A stretch of 64,000 nucleotides of DNA from CAZOVB01 sp964583095 (GCA_964583095.1 CAZOVB010000019.1:1-64000), one strand, 5' to 3'. Numbered from the stretch's first letter, positions 9,197 to 18,714 are shown. Translations and numbers: made by a program. Notes: generated by a model not told the origin, from the sequence alone.

Positions 9197-9862
9197 TCAG
9201 GTGTCGACGGAAGTCAGGCCTTCACGGATGGCATACTTGGTCAGCTCGGCCACGCTTCGCAGATCGAGTTTCTCCATGATGCTGCGGCGGTGGGCCTCGA
9301 CCGTCCGCGCCGTGACGTGGAGACGGTGGGCGATTTCCTTGGAGCTTCGTCCCTCTGCCACCATCTGGAGCACTTCGCGCTGGCGGGGAGAAAGGACCTC
9401 AGCCGCTGCGGCCGATTCATTCGAGTTGTTGCGAAACACCTTGACGACGTGGCCCGCAATCTCGGGCGACAGATAGGTCTTGCCCATGTGGACCGCGCGA
9501 ACCGCCCGGATAAACTCTTCCATCGGGCAGTTCTTGACGATGTAGCCTGAGGCCCCCGCGCCGAGCATCTCCGAGACGGCTTTTGCCTCCGGATGCATGG
9601 ACAGGGCGAGCACCCGGCAGGACCTGGCTTGGCTGAGTATGCGGCGGGTCGCCTCGATCCCGTTGAGCCCGGGCATGGAGATGTCCATGATCACGACATC
9701 GGGGTTCTCGGCGGCCACCAGGCGTACAGCCTCTCGGCCGTCGCCGGCTTCGGCAATGACTTCCAGGTCCGCCTCGTCGTCGAGCAGAGCCCGCAAGCCC
9801 CGTCGCATGAGAACATGGTCATCTACGAGCAGGATACGGACCGTCTGTCCGGATTTCTTCAT
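9197..9862 (-). CDS. Response regulator, NarL/FixJ family
   Basis: A 221-residue two-component regulator. The receiver domain (about 8-125) has the acidic pocket VDDH (14-17), phosphoacceptor Asp60 in VVIMDISMPG and the conserved Lys in the IVKNCP segment. A LuxR-type helix-turn-helix follows (LSPRQREVLQMVAEGRSSKEIAHRL...VEAHR). No histidine kinase is adjacent; the nearest is the hybrid kinase at 12-15 kb, which has its own receiver, so the partner is unknown. The 346 bases upstream hold no gene and no convincing promoter. Confidence 0.92.
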   Translation of the reverse strand: MKKSGQTVRILLVDDHVLMRRGLRALLDDEADLEVIAEAGDGREAVRLVAAENPDVVIMDISMPGLNGIEATRRILSQARSCRVLALSMHPEAKAVSEMLGAGASGYIVKNCPMEEFIRAVRAVHMGKTYLSPEIAGHVVKVFRNNSNESAAAAEVLSPRQREVLQMVAEGRSSKEIAHRLHVTARTVEAHRRSIMEKLDLRSVAELTKYAIREGLTSVDT

Positions 9863-10208
9863 TCATCTCTCCGTCTGATCAACGGTGGTCTCCGGTATCA
9901 GTGCCCTTTTTCATCATCGTCCTGTTGGGCAAAATCGGCAAGGATTGTTTTTCTCGGAAAACCGTAAAGGCACTTTGGCAGTTGCCGGCCATCGGGGGGC
10001 CGTGGAACCGGACCTCGACAGGCAAAACCATTTTGCCCGGGACAGGGGTCAATGCTTGAAATATCCGGCCCTTCTGAGCGTTAATAGAGCAGTGGCGCGG
10101 TTTGTTCCGGCCCGGCCATTGCCGGGGCACGCTCAAGCCGGGTCGGCAATGGGCTGATCCGGAGATATTCCCGTGCTTTACAGGCCGTGACCCACCGGGA
10201 AAATCGAG

Positions 10209-11474
10209 ATGCAGATCAAGTTGCGTTGGAGGCCCCTTGCGGGCCTGGTGGTCCTGACGGGCCTGGCCGGAGCGTTTATCGCTCTGCATCTGGGAATGAC
10301 TCCCTGGGCCTCTGCCTCGCGCAAGACTCCCCCGATCGCCCCTGCGGCCTCGACTCTCCAGCCTGGCCCAGCCGAACAGGAAACCCTTGGTGCCTTCTGG
10401 TCCTACTGGGCGGAATTCCAGGACCAGGCCGGCATTGTCCTGGGAGGCAATGAACTGGTAACGCATCATCCCGAAGCCTTCGTGAAGATCATGGACGCGC
10501 TGGTGCCTGCGACCCGGGTGATCTGCCTGTTGGCTGATGAAACCCAGCGCATCGAGGCGACCAATCTGCTGGGCGTTCTTGCCCAGGACCCGAACTGTTC
10601 CCTGGTGGTCGTTCCCATCGATACCATGTGGGTCCGCGACTATGGCCCCCTGGCCGTGCGAGGGCCCAGCGGGATGGTTCTGGCTGTCGATGCCGACTGT
10701 TCCCTGCCCGAAGAGGGCGTGGATATCCAGGATTTCGACAATGAACTGCCCTCACGACTGGCCCAGGTGATGGAACTGCCCTGCCTGAAGGTACCCCTGC
10801 GGCTCCAGGGAGGAAACTTCCTGACCAACGGGGCAGGCCTGATCGTGACCTCCGAGGCCATGACCCGCAACAACGACCAGGACGGCCGCGAGGAGGGGCA
10901 GGTCTATCAACAGATCTCGGAGATTTTCGGCTGCAGCCAGTGGCTGGTGTTGGAGCCCCTGATCGACGAGCCGACCGAACATGTGGACATGTACATGGCC
11001 TTTGTGGCCGAGAACGTCGTGGTGGTGGGGCAGTACGACCAGGCCGAAGACCCGGAAAACGCCGAACTTCTCGACCGGGCGGCTGCCAGGCTGGCCCGCG
11101 TGCAGACACCCAAGGGCCCCATGCGGGTTCATCGCATCCCCATGCCTCCGCGGCTTGACGGGGTGTGGCGAACCTACACGAATGTCATCTTTGCCAACGG
11201 CCGATTGCTGGTCCCCTCCTACAGCGGGGCCCCGCAGGAACTCCAGGAGCAGACCATGGACCTGTACCGCCGCCTGCTGCCCGGCTGGGAAGTCATCGCG
11301 ATCGACTGCGAGGAGATGATCCCCCTTGGAGGGGCCCTGCACTGTGTTTCGATGAATCTTCCCGGCTACGTGAAGATTCCCAGACAGATCCGGGATATCT
11401 TTGCCCCGCGCCTCCCGTCGGGCGATCTCTACCCCGCCGGAAGGACTTCGGAGCCTGCGTGGGACTCGTGGTGA
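10209..11474 (+). CDS. Exported agmatine deiminase / peptidyl-arginine deiminase family protein
   Basis: A 421-residue guanidine-hydrolase-superfamily protein of the PAD_porph (agmatine deiminase) type. Catalytic motifs visible are WVRDYGP, GGNF, TEHVDMY and the nucleophile cysteine in GGALHCVSMN. The N-terminus has a hydrophobic segment after a basic start (LAGLVVLTGLAGAFIALHLG) and a Pro-rich linker, so unlike cytosolic agmatine deiminases it should be exported or membrane-anchored. This resembles secreted Porphyromonas-type peptidyl-arginine deiminase more than a polyamine enzyme. Whether the substrate is agmatine or peptidyl arginine cannot be decided. It stands alone, so context gives no pathway. 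Confidence 0.85.
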   Translation: MQIKLRWRPLAGLVVLTGLAGAFIALHLGMTPWASASRKTPPIAPAASTLQPGPAEQETLGAFWSYWAEFQDQAGIVLGGNELVTHHPEAFVKIMDALVPATRVICLLADETQRIEATNLLGVLAQDPNCSLVVVPIDTMWVRDYGPLAVRGPSGMVLAVDADCSLPEEGVDIQDFDNELPSRLAQVMELPCLKVPLRLQGGNFLTNGAGLIVTSEAMTRNNDQDGREEGQVYQQISEIFGCSQWLVLEPLIDEPTEHVDMYMAFVAENVVVVGQYDQAEDPENAELLDRAAARLARVQTPKGPMRVHRIPMPPRLDGVWRTYTNVIFANGRLLVPSYSGAPQELQEQTMDLYRRLLPGWEVIAIDCEEMIPLGGALHCVSMNLPGYVKIPRQIRDIFAPRLPSGDLYPAGRTSEPAWDSW

Positions 11475-11658
11475 CTTGAGCCGGGGCCGGTCCGCGAAGC
11501 CAATCGGTAGGAATTCCGACGAAAGTCAGGAAGATTCCCGATGGCAGCGGCATCGTCTTTTGCCGACAATACCTTTAGTCAATAGTGGTAAACGCGAGCC
11601 GGATTTTACTGTCGCAAGAGAATCGGCCGCAGGCGGGTTCGCGCCTTTGCCGCTGTTG

Positions 11659-11682
11659 GGCCGAGAAGCGAAATTCTCGGCC
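11659..11682. other. Intergenic hairpin
   Basis: A perfect 9-bp stem, GGCCGAGAA (11659-11667) with TTCTCGGCC (11674-11682), and a 6-base loop, in the otherwise empty 384-base space between the deiminase and the tRNA. No T run follows on either strand, so its role is unclear; it may be a weak terminator for the deiminase transcript. Confidence 0.35.
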
Positions 11683-11795
11683 TGAAAATCGGTGCCCCCC
11701 TGTCCCGCACTCACAGGGCTTTCGGATGCTCCGAAGGCTTTGCGCGGGGCAGGTTTTTTTTGTGCTGGTTGGGAAATTCGCCCGGATTTCCGCCA

Positions 11796-11823
11796 TTGCA
11801 ATCCCCATCCGCAGACGTATAAT
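11796..11823 (+). promoter_or_regulatory. Promoter of tRNA-Val
   Basis: TTGCAA at 11796-11801 and a perfect TATAAT at 11818-11823 are separated by 16 bases. The predicted start is near 11830, about 29 bases before the mature tRNA. Confidence 0.65.
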
Positions 11824-11858
11824 GCGTGCCTGTCGCGGCGGAATATCCCCGAGGCAAC

Positions 11859-11932
11859 GGGCCTTTAGCTCAGTTGGCTAGAGCGCACGGATCACACCCG
11901 TGAGGTCAGAGGTTCGAGTCCTCTAAGGCCCA
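11859..11932 (+). tRNA. tRNA-Val (anticodon CAC)
   Basis: A complete cloverleaf can be folded. The acceptor stem is GGGCCTT/AAGGCCC with discriminator A. The D arm is GCTC...GAGC. The anticodon stem CACGG/CCGTG encloses the loop ATCACAC, giving anticodon CAC (reads GUG). The T arm is AGAGG/CCTCT around TTCGAGT. The 3' CCA is not encoded. The roughly 290 bases from here to the histidine kinase stop contain nothing else recognisable. Confidence 0.93.
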
Positions 11933-12225
11933 GTCTGTGCTGTCAGGGCAGTAGGTGGGGCGAACAGGAAAATGCGAGGAATCTGCCGCCAGGCAGGAGC
12001 TCTCGTGCCGATTTCTGGAGTTACAAACTCTTCGCAGGCGTGCGATGACTCAAGGGGAGCAGCCTGTCATCGGGGATGAATGTCAAGGAGTCTGCTACGA
12101 GCAAATCTTCCCGATCCGGCCTTGGCGCCGTTTGAGCCGCTGTCGGCCTGAGCGGTCGATCGAGGCTCGGGGCTTCAATCAGAACTGGACGAAGGCTCCT
12201 GCGGGGGATCTGCGTCCTGGTCGTC

Positions 12226-15200
12226 TCAGAGATCGCCGACGGCGGCTTTGAGTTGATCGGGCTCAAAAGGCTTGGCCAGGAATTCGATGCCCTCATCGAC
12301 CAGGCCGTCACGATGGAGGACTTCTTCGGCATAGCCGGACATGAAGAGGCAACGCATGTGGGGGAATCTCTCCTGAAGTCTCCGGGCCAGTTCCTTCCCG
12401 CTCATCTCGGGCATGATCACGTCGGTAAGCAGCAGGTCGATGGGGCTGGTGTCGCTTTCCGTCATTTCCAGGGCTTCCTGGGGCCCCTGGGCACAGCGGA
12501 CATCATATCCCTGCTGCTGGAGGACGCGCCTGGCCAAGGCCAATACGGAGGGTTCATCTTCCACGATCAAAATGGATTGCCCTTCCCCCGCGGGGGACTG
12601 GACGAGCGAGGCTGAGCTTTCCGGGGAGGAATCTTCCTGCGCCTCGGGCAGATAGATCCGGAATGTGGAGCCGTTTTCCGTCTCGCTGTCGGCCAGGGCG
12701 AAGCCGTCGTTTTGCCGGACGATGCCGTAGACCGTTGAAAGCCCCAGCCCCGTGCCCTTGCCCTGGGGCTTGGTGGTGTAGAAGGGCTCAAATACACGCT
12801 CGAGGGTCTCGGCATCCATGCCCTGGCCATTGTCGTGAACCGTCAGCACGGCGTAGCGACCGGGGGAGGCATCTACGTGGTGTTTGCAGAATGCCTCATC
12901 GATCTTCTCGGTCGCGGTCTGGATGGTGATCCGGCCGGTGGTGGCAAGCGCATCACGGGCGTTGAGAATCAGATTCGTCAGGACCTGGTCCAACTGGGCC
13001 GGGTCCACGCGTACCGGGCAGGGCTCTCCGGGATGGAATTCGAGTTGGATATGCTCCCCGATGAGTCGGTGGAGCATGGCGAGTCTTTCTTCGACGGCCT
13101 GGTCGAGATCCACCACGCGGGGCGAATAGGCCTGCTTGCGCGCATAGGCCAACAGCTGGCGTGTCAGGTCGGCCGATCGCTGGGCGGCATGGCGGATCTG
13201 GGAGACAGCCTCGAAGCCGGTATGGTTTTCGTCGATGTCCTCCAGAAGTACGTCGGCGAAGCCCAGGATGGTCTGGAGCATGTTGTTGAAGTCGTGTGCG
13301 ATGCCGCCGGCGAGGCGTCCGACGGCTTCCATCTTCTGGGCCTGGCGGAGTTGCTCCCCGAGGAAGGTCCTTTCTTCTTCGGCTTCTTTTCGGGCGGTTA
13401 TGTCGGTGGCGATTCCCTCGATGATGCAGTCCTCGCCCTCTCTTCGGATACTGACCGACCGGTCGCGGAGCCAGTGCGTCCTGCCCTGGGCGTCGCGGAA
13501 GCGGTATTCAATATCGAAGCTTTGGCCGGATTCAGCCTGGCGGATCGCTTCGGCGACCCGCTGGGTGTCCTGGGGGTCAATCGAATCCCGCCAGAGGAAG
13601 GGCTTCTCCCGCCGGGCCTGGGAGTCGTACCCGAAGATGTCGCAAGCCCGCTGCGACCAGTACAGGGCCCCGCGAAGGGTAGAGTATTCGTAGATGACGT
13701 CGGGCAGGTTCTCCACGAGGTGGCGGTATCTTTGCTCACTGCGAGCCAGGGCCTGCTGAGCCTTTTTCCGGGCGGTGATGTTCCTGCTGACGGCGATGAT
13801 CCGCTCGGGCCGGCCCTGCTGGGGAGGATCGATCAAGGTGGTGGTGGATTCGAACCAGGTGTAAGCCCCATTCTTGTGGCGGATGCGGTAGGTCAAGCTA
13901 TCGATCGGCTGACCCGCGCGGAGCCCTTGATGGCGCTGCCGGATGTCCTGGATATCATCGGGATGGAAGAAATCGTAGGCGTTTTGGCCCACCATCTCCT
14001 CCGGCTCGTAGCCCAGCAGGTCTTTGCAGGCGGGGGAGGCATACAGATAGGTTCCTTCCCAATCGTGCGTACTGATCATGTCGGTGGCGTAGCTGGCCAG
14101 AAGTCGATACTTCTTTTCGCTCACGGCCAGGCGTTGCTCGGCCGCTCGGCGGCGGAAGGTGTTGATCAGCAGTGCGGTGGTAAACAGCAGCAGGGCTGCC
14201 AGGGCGATTGCTCCCCAGAGCAGTTCGGTGCGGTGCCGCTGGTAGAAGCTCGGTTGGCCGTATTTAATGATGCTGCCCTCTGGAAGATCCTCCAGGGTAA
14301 GACCGAAGCGCTGCATCTGCCGGTAGTCGAACATGTACCGGTTCGAGCTTTCCACCGACACCGGGGGCAGTCGCTGCGGGTCGTCCAAAACGGCCAGGGC
14401 CTTTCGCGCGGTGGATCGGCCATGTACCTCTCCCGAAAGCAGCTTGCCTCCCAGGATTCCATAGCCCAGGAAGGCTTCAGCGGCGGCGAAAACAGGCCTC
14501 GGGGACGCTTGGCAGATGGCCGGCAGTATCCGGTCCAGGGCCAGGGGCTTGCCGGAGCGGTCTCGGAAGAAGCCCACGAAGTACGCGGCGGAGTCGGGCC
14601 CGAGGGAGCGGAGGTAGGCGAGAAGTTCGTCCTCGCTGAGGCCCTGGCCCGTGTCGGGGTATATGAAGTCGACGCCTTTGTTCCGGTAGCGGTCGGCCAG
14701 TGCCTCGAAGGTCGAGCGGTCGGCCAGGCCTGTGGTGGTTCGGTCGTGGATCAGGGCGATTCGGTTGACCTGGGGATAGAGTTGGAGGATCAGATCGGCC
14801 GTCGAGGCGATGTCGAGTTTCTCCACGACCCCGGTGTAGCGATGGTGTCCTTCGAGAATCTCGGGATCGAAGTCCTCGACATTCAGCCCGCAGAAAACGA
14901 CGGGCACGTCTGGGAACAGTTTCTGCCGGTGCTGGAAGAGGAAGTGCAAGGCATCGTCGTCGCAGGAGATCACCACATCCGGGACCCACCGACGGTACTT
15001 GACCTTCAGCAACTCGAAGAAAGCCTCCTGCGTCAGCTCCGGCTCATGGTGCTTGGTGTCCATGTACTCCACGGAGATGTCGACGGTCCCATCGGCCTCG
15101 TTCAGGGCCTCCTCGATGCCCTTTTGAAGCGAGCGTGTCCAGGAGAGGGAGGGATGGTAAGAATGCAGGATGAGCACTCTGCGGCTCTGACACAGGGCCT

Positions 15201-15330
15201 GCGAGGGGCACAGGAGCACAAAGACGCTCAGCAGGAGGAAGCTTCGGCCCGGACGTCGGCTTGCGTTGGGCGAACCGACCCCTTCTGGAAAGTCCGGAAG
15301 CGGGGAGGACAAACATCTCACAAAACACAC
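12226..15330 (-). CDS. Hybrid sensor histidine kinase with ABC-substrate-binding-like sensor, two PAS domains and a receiver
   Basis: A 1034-residue membrane kinase. After an N-terminal signal/anchor (about 28-48) comes a periplasmic region (about 50-340) like the ABC-type substrate-binding proteins of the COG2984 kind (RVLILHSYHPSLSWT..., DDDALHFL). A second membrane helix (about 373-395) precedes two PAS domains, each closing with the usual ITARK joint. The kinase core has phospho-accepting His679 in GGIAHDFNNML, the N box LILNARDAL and G boxes DNGQGMD and GKGTGLGLSTV. A C-terminal receiver carries Asp970 (LLTDVIMPEMSG). It presumably senses a small extracytoplasmic ligand and feeds a phosphorelay; no partner is adjacent. 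A palindrome sits at its likely promoter. Confidence 0.93.
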   Translation of the reverse strand: MCFVRCLSSPLPDFPEGVGSPNASRRPGRSFLLLSVFVLLCPSQALCQSRRVLILHSYHPSLSWTRSLQKGIEEALNEADGTVDISVEYMDTKHHEPELTQEAFFELLKVKYRRWVPDVVISCDDDALHFLFQHRQKLFPDVPVVFCGLNVEDFDPEILEGHHRYTGVVEKLDIASTADLILQLYPQVNRIALIHDRTTTGLADRSTFEALADRYRNKGVDFIYPDTGQGLSEDELLAYLRSLGPDSAAYFVGFFRDRSGKPLALDRILPAICQASPRPVFAAAEAFLGYGILGGKLLSGEVHGRSTARKALAVLDDPQRLPPVSVESSNRYMFDYRQMQRFGLTLEDLPEGSIIKYGQPSFYQRHRTELLWGAIALAALLLFTTALLINTFRRRAAEQRLAVSEKKYRLLASYATDMISTHDWEGTYLYASPACKDLLGYEPEEMVGQNAYDFFHPDDIQDIRQRHQGLRAGQPIDSLTYRIRHKNGAYTWFESTTTLIDPPQQGRPERIIAVSRNITARKKAQQALARSEQRYRHLVENLPDVIYEYSTLRGALYWSQRACDIFGYDSQARREKPFLWRDSIDPQDTQRVAEAIRQAESGQSFDIEYRFRDAQGRTHWLRDRSVSIRREGEDCIIEGIATDITARKEAEEERTFLGEQLRQAQKMEAVGRLAGGIAHDFNNMLQTILGFADVLLEDIDENHTGFEAVSQIRHAAQRSADLTRQLLAYARKQAYSPRVVDLDQAVEERLAMLHRLIGEHIQLEFHPGEPCPVRVDPAQLDQVLTNLILNARDALATTGRITIQTATEKIDEAFCKHHVDASPGRYAVLTVHDNGQGMDAETLERVFEPFYTTKPQGKGTGLGLSTVYGIVRQNDGFALADSETENGSTFRIYLPEAQEDSSPESSASLVQSPAGEGQSILIVEDEPSVLALARRVLQQQGYDVRCAQGPQEALEMTESDTSPIDLLLTDVIMPEMSGKELARRLQERFPHMRCLFMSGYAEEVLHRDGLVDEGIEFLAKPFEPDQLKAAVGDL

Positions 15331-15373
15331 CTCATGCCCCGAGATCGTCAGAATACGGACGACTTGATCCCGT

Positions 15374-15410
15374 AGAAACTATAGTTTCTCTGCAGGCCCC
15401 GGATTGTCAA
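15374..15410 (-). promoter_or_regulatory. 16-bp palindrome overlapping the probable kinase promoter
   Basis: AGAAACTATAGTTTCT at 15374-15389 is a perfect 16-bp palindrome, 44 bases upstream of the kinase start. On the minus strand a perfect TTGACA (plus 15405-15410) lies just upstream, so the palindrome occupies the -10 position. This arrangement suggests an operator, possibly autoregulatory; the binding protein is unknown. Confidence 0.45.
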
Positions 15411-15466
15411 TAGTTATCGGAGAATTCCTGATCGCAGCATAAGGCCGGGTTATATTGCGGGGATGA

Positions 15467-15484
15467 TTTGTGATATATCGCAAA
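15467..15484. promoter_or_regulatory. Near-palindromic 18-bp site between divergent kinase and Asp-box lipoprotein genes
   Basis: TTTGTGATATATCGCAAA is symmetric except at one base pair. It recalls half-sites of the CRP/FNR superfamily but with shorter spacing. It lies 113 bases upstream of the lipoprotein gene. Function is inferred only from symmetry and position. Confidence 0.3.
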
Positions 15485-15596
15485 GACGGCCCTGCCGAAG
15501 CGCGATAGGTTGCGTGACCAGCCGTCGCCGACGGGTTGCAGTCCGGGTTTTCTTCCTACCAGCCGGCCGGGGCAATAGAGAAACGGAGAAACGGAT

Positions 15597-16646
15597 ATGA
15601 GACATCTTGCTGTTCTTGCGCTGCTGACGTGCGTGGTTTCGGCCTGCAATGGAGGCCAGGGCGAGCCGGGCCGGTGGCAGGAGTTGACCGAGAGCATTGA
15701 CGCCTCCGAGGCCCGGATCGGCAGGGGGGCGATGGAAGTGCAGCGAGACACGGGCGATGTCTACATTTTGGGCAAGACCGGCGTCTATCGCTCCAGCGAC
15801 GGCGGCAAGACGTGGGAACTCTTCAGCGCAGAGCATGTCGTGGGGGCCTACTGGTACGCGGCCTCTCTGACGCTGGACCCCGAAGGCAAAGGGCGCCTGG
15901 CGGCCTTTATGAAGGATCCTCCCGAGAAACCCTATGCCAGCGCGATGACCCTGGATGGAGGCAAAAGCTGGCAGGAGATCACGCGGGTGAAGATGGACCG
16001 CAAGCTCCACAGCTACGGCTGGTCGTGGGGCCTGGTGGACTGGTCGCAGGAGAAGCCCACCTTCCTGCTGGGGCGGATGCACCATTCCTCGCGGATCTGG
16101 CAAAGCAGGGATGCGGGAAAGACCTGGAACGAGCTTCCCGTCGGTTCCCGCTACATGGGGATGATGGATGCATCGAACCTGGTGGTCTGGAACGAGCGAA
16201 CCGGGCAGGCCTATCACAGCGCCGACGGCGGCAAGACCTGGCAGGAGACGGCCAGGCTGGAGGTCACGGCCTATCTGGCTGCGTCCTGGAAGGGCAAGCT
16301 TTACTGGGTGGTGCAGAATGGGGTGGTCGTCAGTTCCGACGGAGGCAGAACCTGGAAGCAGCTTCCGGGCAAGCTGGACAAGCTCTACTGGGGCCCGGTC
16401 TTGGGTAAGACGGAAAAGGACATGATCGTCGCGGGCCTGGAGGGGGTCTACCGCAGCAGGGACGGTGGCGTCTCGTGGGACCGGATTGCCGAGAATCACG
16501 CGGTGAAGATCAAGAAAGGCTTCGGGGAGGAGAAGTTCAAGATGGACTGGTTCATCGGGGAGACGGATTTCGCCTGGGACATTCATCGCAATCGGCTCTA
16601 TCTATCGGTTCCGGGCAAGCTGTTCTTCCTGGAGCTGGAAGAGTAA
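15597..16646 (+). CDS. Asp-box (BNR) repeat lipoprotein, sialidase-like beta-propeller
   Basis: A 349-residue lipoprotein (lipobox VVSAC followed by NGGQ). At least six Asp-box repeats of the S-x-D-x-G-x-T/S-W type are spaced through it: SSDGGKTWE, LDGGKSWQ, SRDAGKTWN, SADGGKTWQ, SSDGGRTWK and SRDGGVSWD. This predicts a six- or seven-bladed propeller like those in sialidases, YCF48/HCF136 and plant-polymer-binding proteins. No arginine triad typical of sialidases is obvious, so binding or scaffolding is as likely as catalysis. It precedes the GH36-type gene by 76 bases on the same strand, suggesting a shared role in glycan use. Confidence 0.8.
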   Translation: MRHLAVLALLTCVVSACNGGQGEPGRWQELTESIDASEARIGRGAMEVQRDTGDVYILGKTGVYRSSDGGKTWELFSAEHVVGAYWYAASLTLDPEGKGRLAAFMKDPPEKPYASAMTLDGGKSWQEITRVKMDRKLHSYGWSWGLVDWSQEKPTFLLGRMHHSSRIWQSRDAGKTWNELPVGSRYMGMMDASNLVVWNERTGQAYHSADGGKTWQETARLEVTAYLAASWKGKLYWVVQNGVVVSSDGGRTWKQLPGKLDKLYWGPVLGKTEKDMIVAGLEGVYRSRDGGVSWDRIAENHAVKIKKGFGEEKFKMDWFIGETDFAWDIHRNRLYLSVPGKLFFLELEE

Positions 16647-16722
16647 CCCGGACAGAACGCCGGGAGAAGGACCCTCCCATACATTGATGCATTCGACTGG
16701 ACCCGTGGAGAAGAGGACACCC

Positions 16723-18714
16723 ATGCTTGCTATTTCCAAATGGACCCGCGACGTCAAGGCCGGAGAGTGGATGCCGGTTTCGTTCTTCCTGGAGGGCCGA
16801 CCCGCCCGGCTGATTGCGGACGGCCCGGCCCGGGGCGAGACGATCCCCTGTCGTGTAGAGGGGGCGGATCTCCGGGCTGAGCTTCGCATCGAGGAAGATG
16901 CCGAAATGAACCTGGTCCGCTTCGGGCTTTCTCTCCGGGCCGGCGCGGGGCCCTCGGGCAGGATCAACCGCCTGCGGATTCTCGACCTGCGCATCGAGCA
17001 CGCAGACCACGAGGCGGGAACGACCCTTCGGACCTTTACCGGGGGGACCGTCAAGCACTACACCGCATCGAGTTTTCCGCCCGCGCCGTTCCGGATTGAA
17101 GATACCTTCATGCGAGGCCACGACATCGCCCGCTACCGCGAGGACACCGGGCGCTGCTCGAACGAGCACCTGCCGATCTGGCTTTACGGCCAGGCGGGAG
17201 GGGGCGTCTGGTTCGGCCCGGAATGGCACGGAAGCTGGTCGCTGGAGATTCATCGCCTGCCGGAGTATTCTACTGTCCTTCTGGAGCTGGACCCGATGGA
17301 CTTCTGTCTCCAGGGCGGGGAGGAAATCCGCCTGCCCGAGATGGTGCTGGGCGTCTACCAGGGCGATCTCCAGGACGGCGGGAACCAGGTTCGTCGCGTG
17401 ATACGCGATCGATACATTCCCGAAATCGGCGGGCAAAAGGCCGAGGCGAAACTGGCCTACCAGGTCCTCGGGGCCCATCCGGACTGGATGAGCGATCCGC
17501 AGATCTTCGATGAGGTGGACCAGGCGTCGAAACTCGGGGCCCAGAGTTTCACCTGGAGCAGTTTCTGGCAGTTCCCGCTGGGCTTCAAGGAGGGGGGCAA
17601 GAACTGGTGGGATGTCATGGGGGACTATCGAGCCCAGGAATCTCGGTTTCCAAACGGCATCGAGCCTCTGGCCAGGGCGCTGGAGGATCGCGACATGCGC
17701 CTGGGCCTCTGGGTGGACCCACGTGTGGGGCTCTCGGCCGGCCAGGCCCTGGAAGATGCCCGGGACGTTTTGCTGTTCTTCGATGAAGAGCAGTGGGAGG
17801 CCGAGGCCCGGAAGAAGTACAACCAGATCAGCTACGAGATCAACATTCAGCCGCTGATTGACCTGTCGCGACCGGCCGGGCGGGAGTTCTTCGCCGACAT
17901 CCTGGAGCGCATGGTGACCCGGTGCGGCGCACGGTGGATCTGGTTCGACATGAACACCGATCCGGGCTTCTGCCACTTCCAGACCCACGAGGCTCCCGAT
18001 CGCAAGGGCCTGCTGGAACTGCGATGGTTCCAGGGGCTCGATGCGGTGATGACCGCCTTTGTCGAGAAACACCCGGACGTCTGGATCGAGTGGTGCGCCT
18101 CGGGGGGCAGGATGATCAGCCTGGCCGCCTGCCGCTACAGTCACTCCCACTGGATCACCGACTATGTCGGGCCCGATCCGGATATCGCCTCTTCGATTCG
18201 CGCCGGGGCCAACAGCATCCTCCCGGCCGTGTGCAACCACCAGTCGTTCTACCTGGCCCAGGAGCAGAACCAGAACGACAAGCCGATCAGCGACGAAGCG
18301 GCGATTTCGCACTTTGCCGGACATTTCGGGCTCAGCCAGGGACTCATTCACTACCCGCAAAAGGACCTGGACGTCCTGAAGAAGATGGGCGAGATCTGGA
18401 AAGAGCATGTACGTCCGATGCTCTGCGGAGATTTCTACCTGCTTTCCGACCAGGCCCGGTCGCGGGAAGACTGGGAGGTATGGCAGGCGCACAGGCCGGA
18501 CCTGGAGGAAGGCGTGGTCTGTGTGATGCGCCTTTCCCGCAGCCTCCAGAGCAGCCGGACGCTGCGGCTTCGCGGGCTCGATTCGGGCCGGGATCTCCAA
18601 TGGGAACTTGTGGCGGGGCAGGGGCAATTCCAGGCCGAAGGTCTGGATCTGACGGTCAGCTTCGATTCCTCGCGCGTCGTCGTGCTTCGCTATCGGGCCA
18701 AGGAGTCAGCCTGA
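16723..18714 (+). CDS. Glycoside hydrolase, GH36/clan GH-D type (alpha-galactosidase-like)
   Basis: About 663 residues with the build of retaining GH36-type enzymes: an N-terminal beta-supersandwich (about 1-240), a catalytic TIM barrel and a short beta C-terminal domain. Barrel signatures are RLGLWVDPRVG, the strand RWIWFDMNTDPG with the expected nucleophile Asp in WFDMN, EWCASGGRMI and WITDYVGPD, whose Asp is a candidate acid/base. There is no signal peptide, so it is probably cytoplasmic. ATG 16723 was chosen because AGAGGA lies five bases upstream; ATG 16687 would add 12 residues. Sugar specificity (alpha-galactoside or other) cannot be read from sequence alone. Confidence 0.82.
   Translation: MLAISKWTRDVKAGEWMPVSFFLEGRPARLIADGPARGETIPCRVEGADLRAELRIEEDAEMNLVRFGLSLRAGAGPSGRINRLRILDLRIEHADHEAGTTLRTFTGGTVKHYTASSFPPAPFRIEDTFMRGHDIARYREDTGRCSNEHLPIWLYGQAGGGVWFGPEWHGSWSLEIHRLPEYSTVLLELDPMDFCLQGGEEIRLPEMVLGVYQGDLQDGGNQVRRVIRDRYIPEIGGQKAEAKLAYQVLGAHPDWMSDPQIFDEVDQASKLGAQSFTWSSFWQFPLGFKEGGKNWWDVMGDYRAQESRFPNGIEPLARALEDRDMRLGLWVDPRVGLSAGQALEDARDVLLFFDEEQWEAEARKKYNQISYEINIQPLIDLSRPAGREFFADILERMVTRCGARWIWFDMNTDPGFCHFQTHEAPDRKGLLELRWFQGLDAVMTAFVEKHPDVWIEWCASGGRMISLAACRYSHSHWITDYVGPDPDIASSIRAGANSILPAVCNHQSFYLAQEQNQNDKPISDEAAISHFAGHFGLSQGLIHYPQKDLDVLKKMGEIWKEHVRPMLCGDFYLLSDQARSREDWEVWQAHRPDLEEGVVCVMRLSRSLQSSRTLRLRGLDSGRDLQWELVAGQGQFQAEGLDLTVSFDSSRVVVLRYRAKESA

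Noticed and set aside
12835..15375. Long open frame on the plus strand opposite the hybrid histidine kinase (about 846 codons)
   Set aside because: It is the antisense shadow of a clear multi-domain kinase in GC-rich DNA; its translation has no domain sense and no ribosome site.
15720..16490. Repeated GGCAAGACGTGG-like segments considered as DNA repeats
   Set aside because: They are codons of the Asp-box protein motif and are explained by the coding sequence.
16552..18627. Minus-strand open frame of about 690 codons opposite the GH36-type gene
   Set aside because: Antisense shadow of a recognisable glycoside hydrolase.
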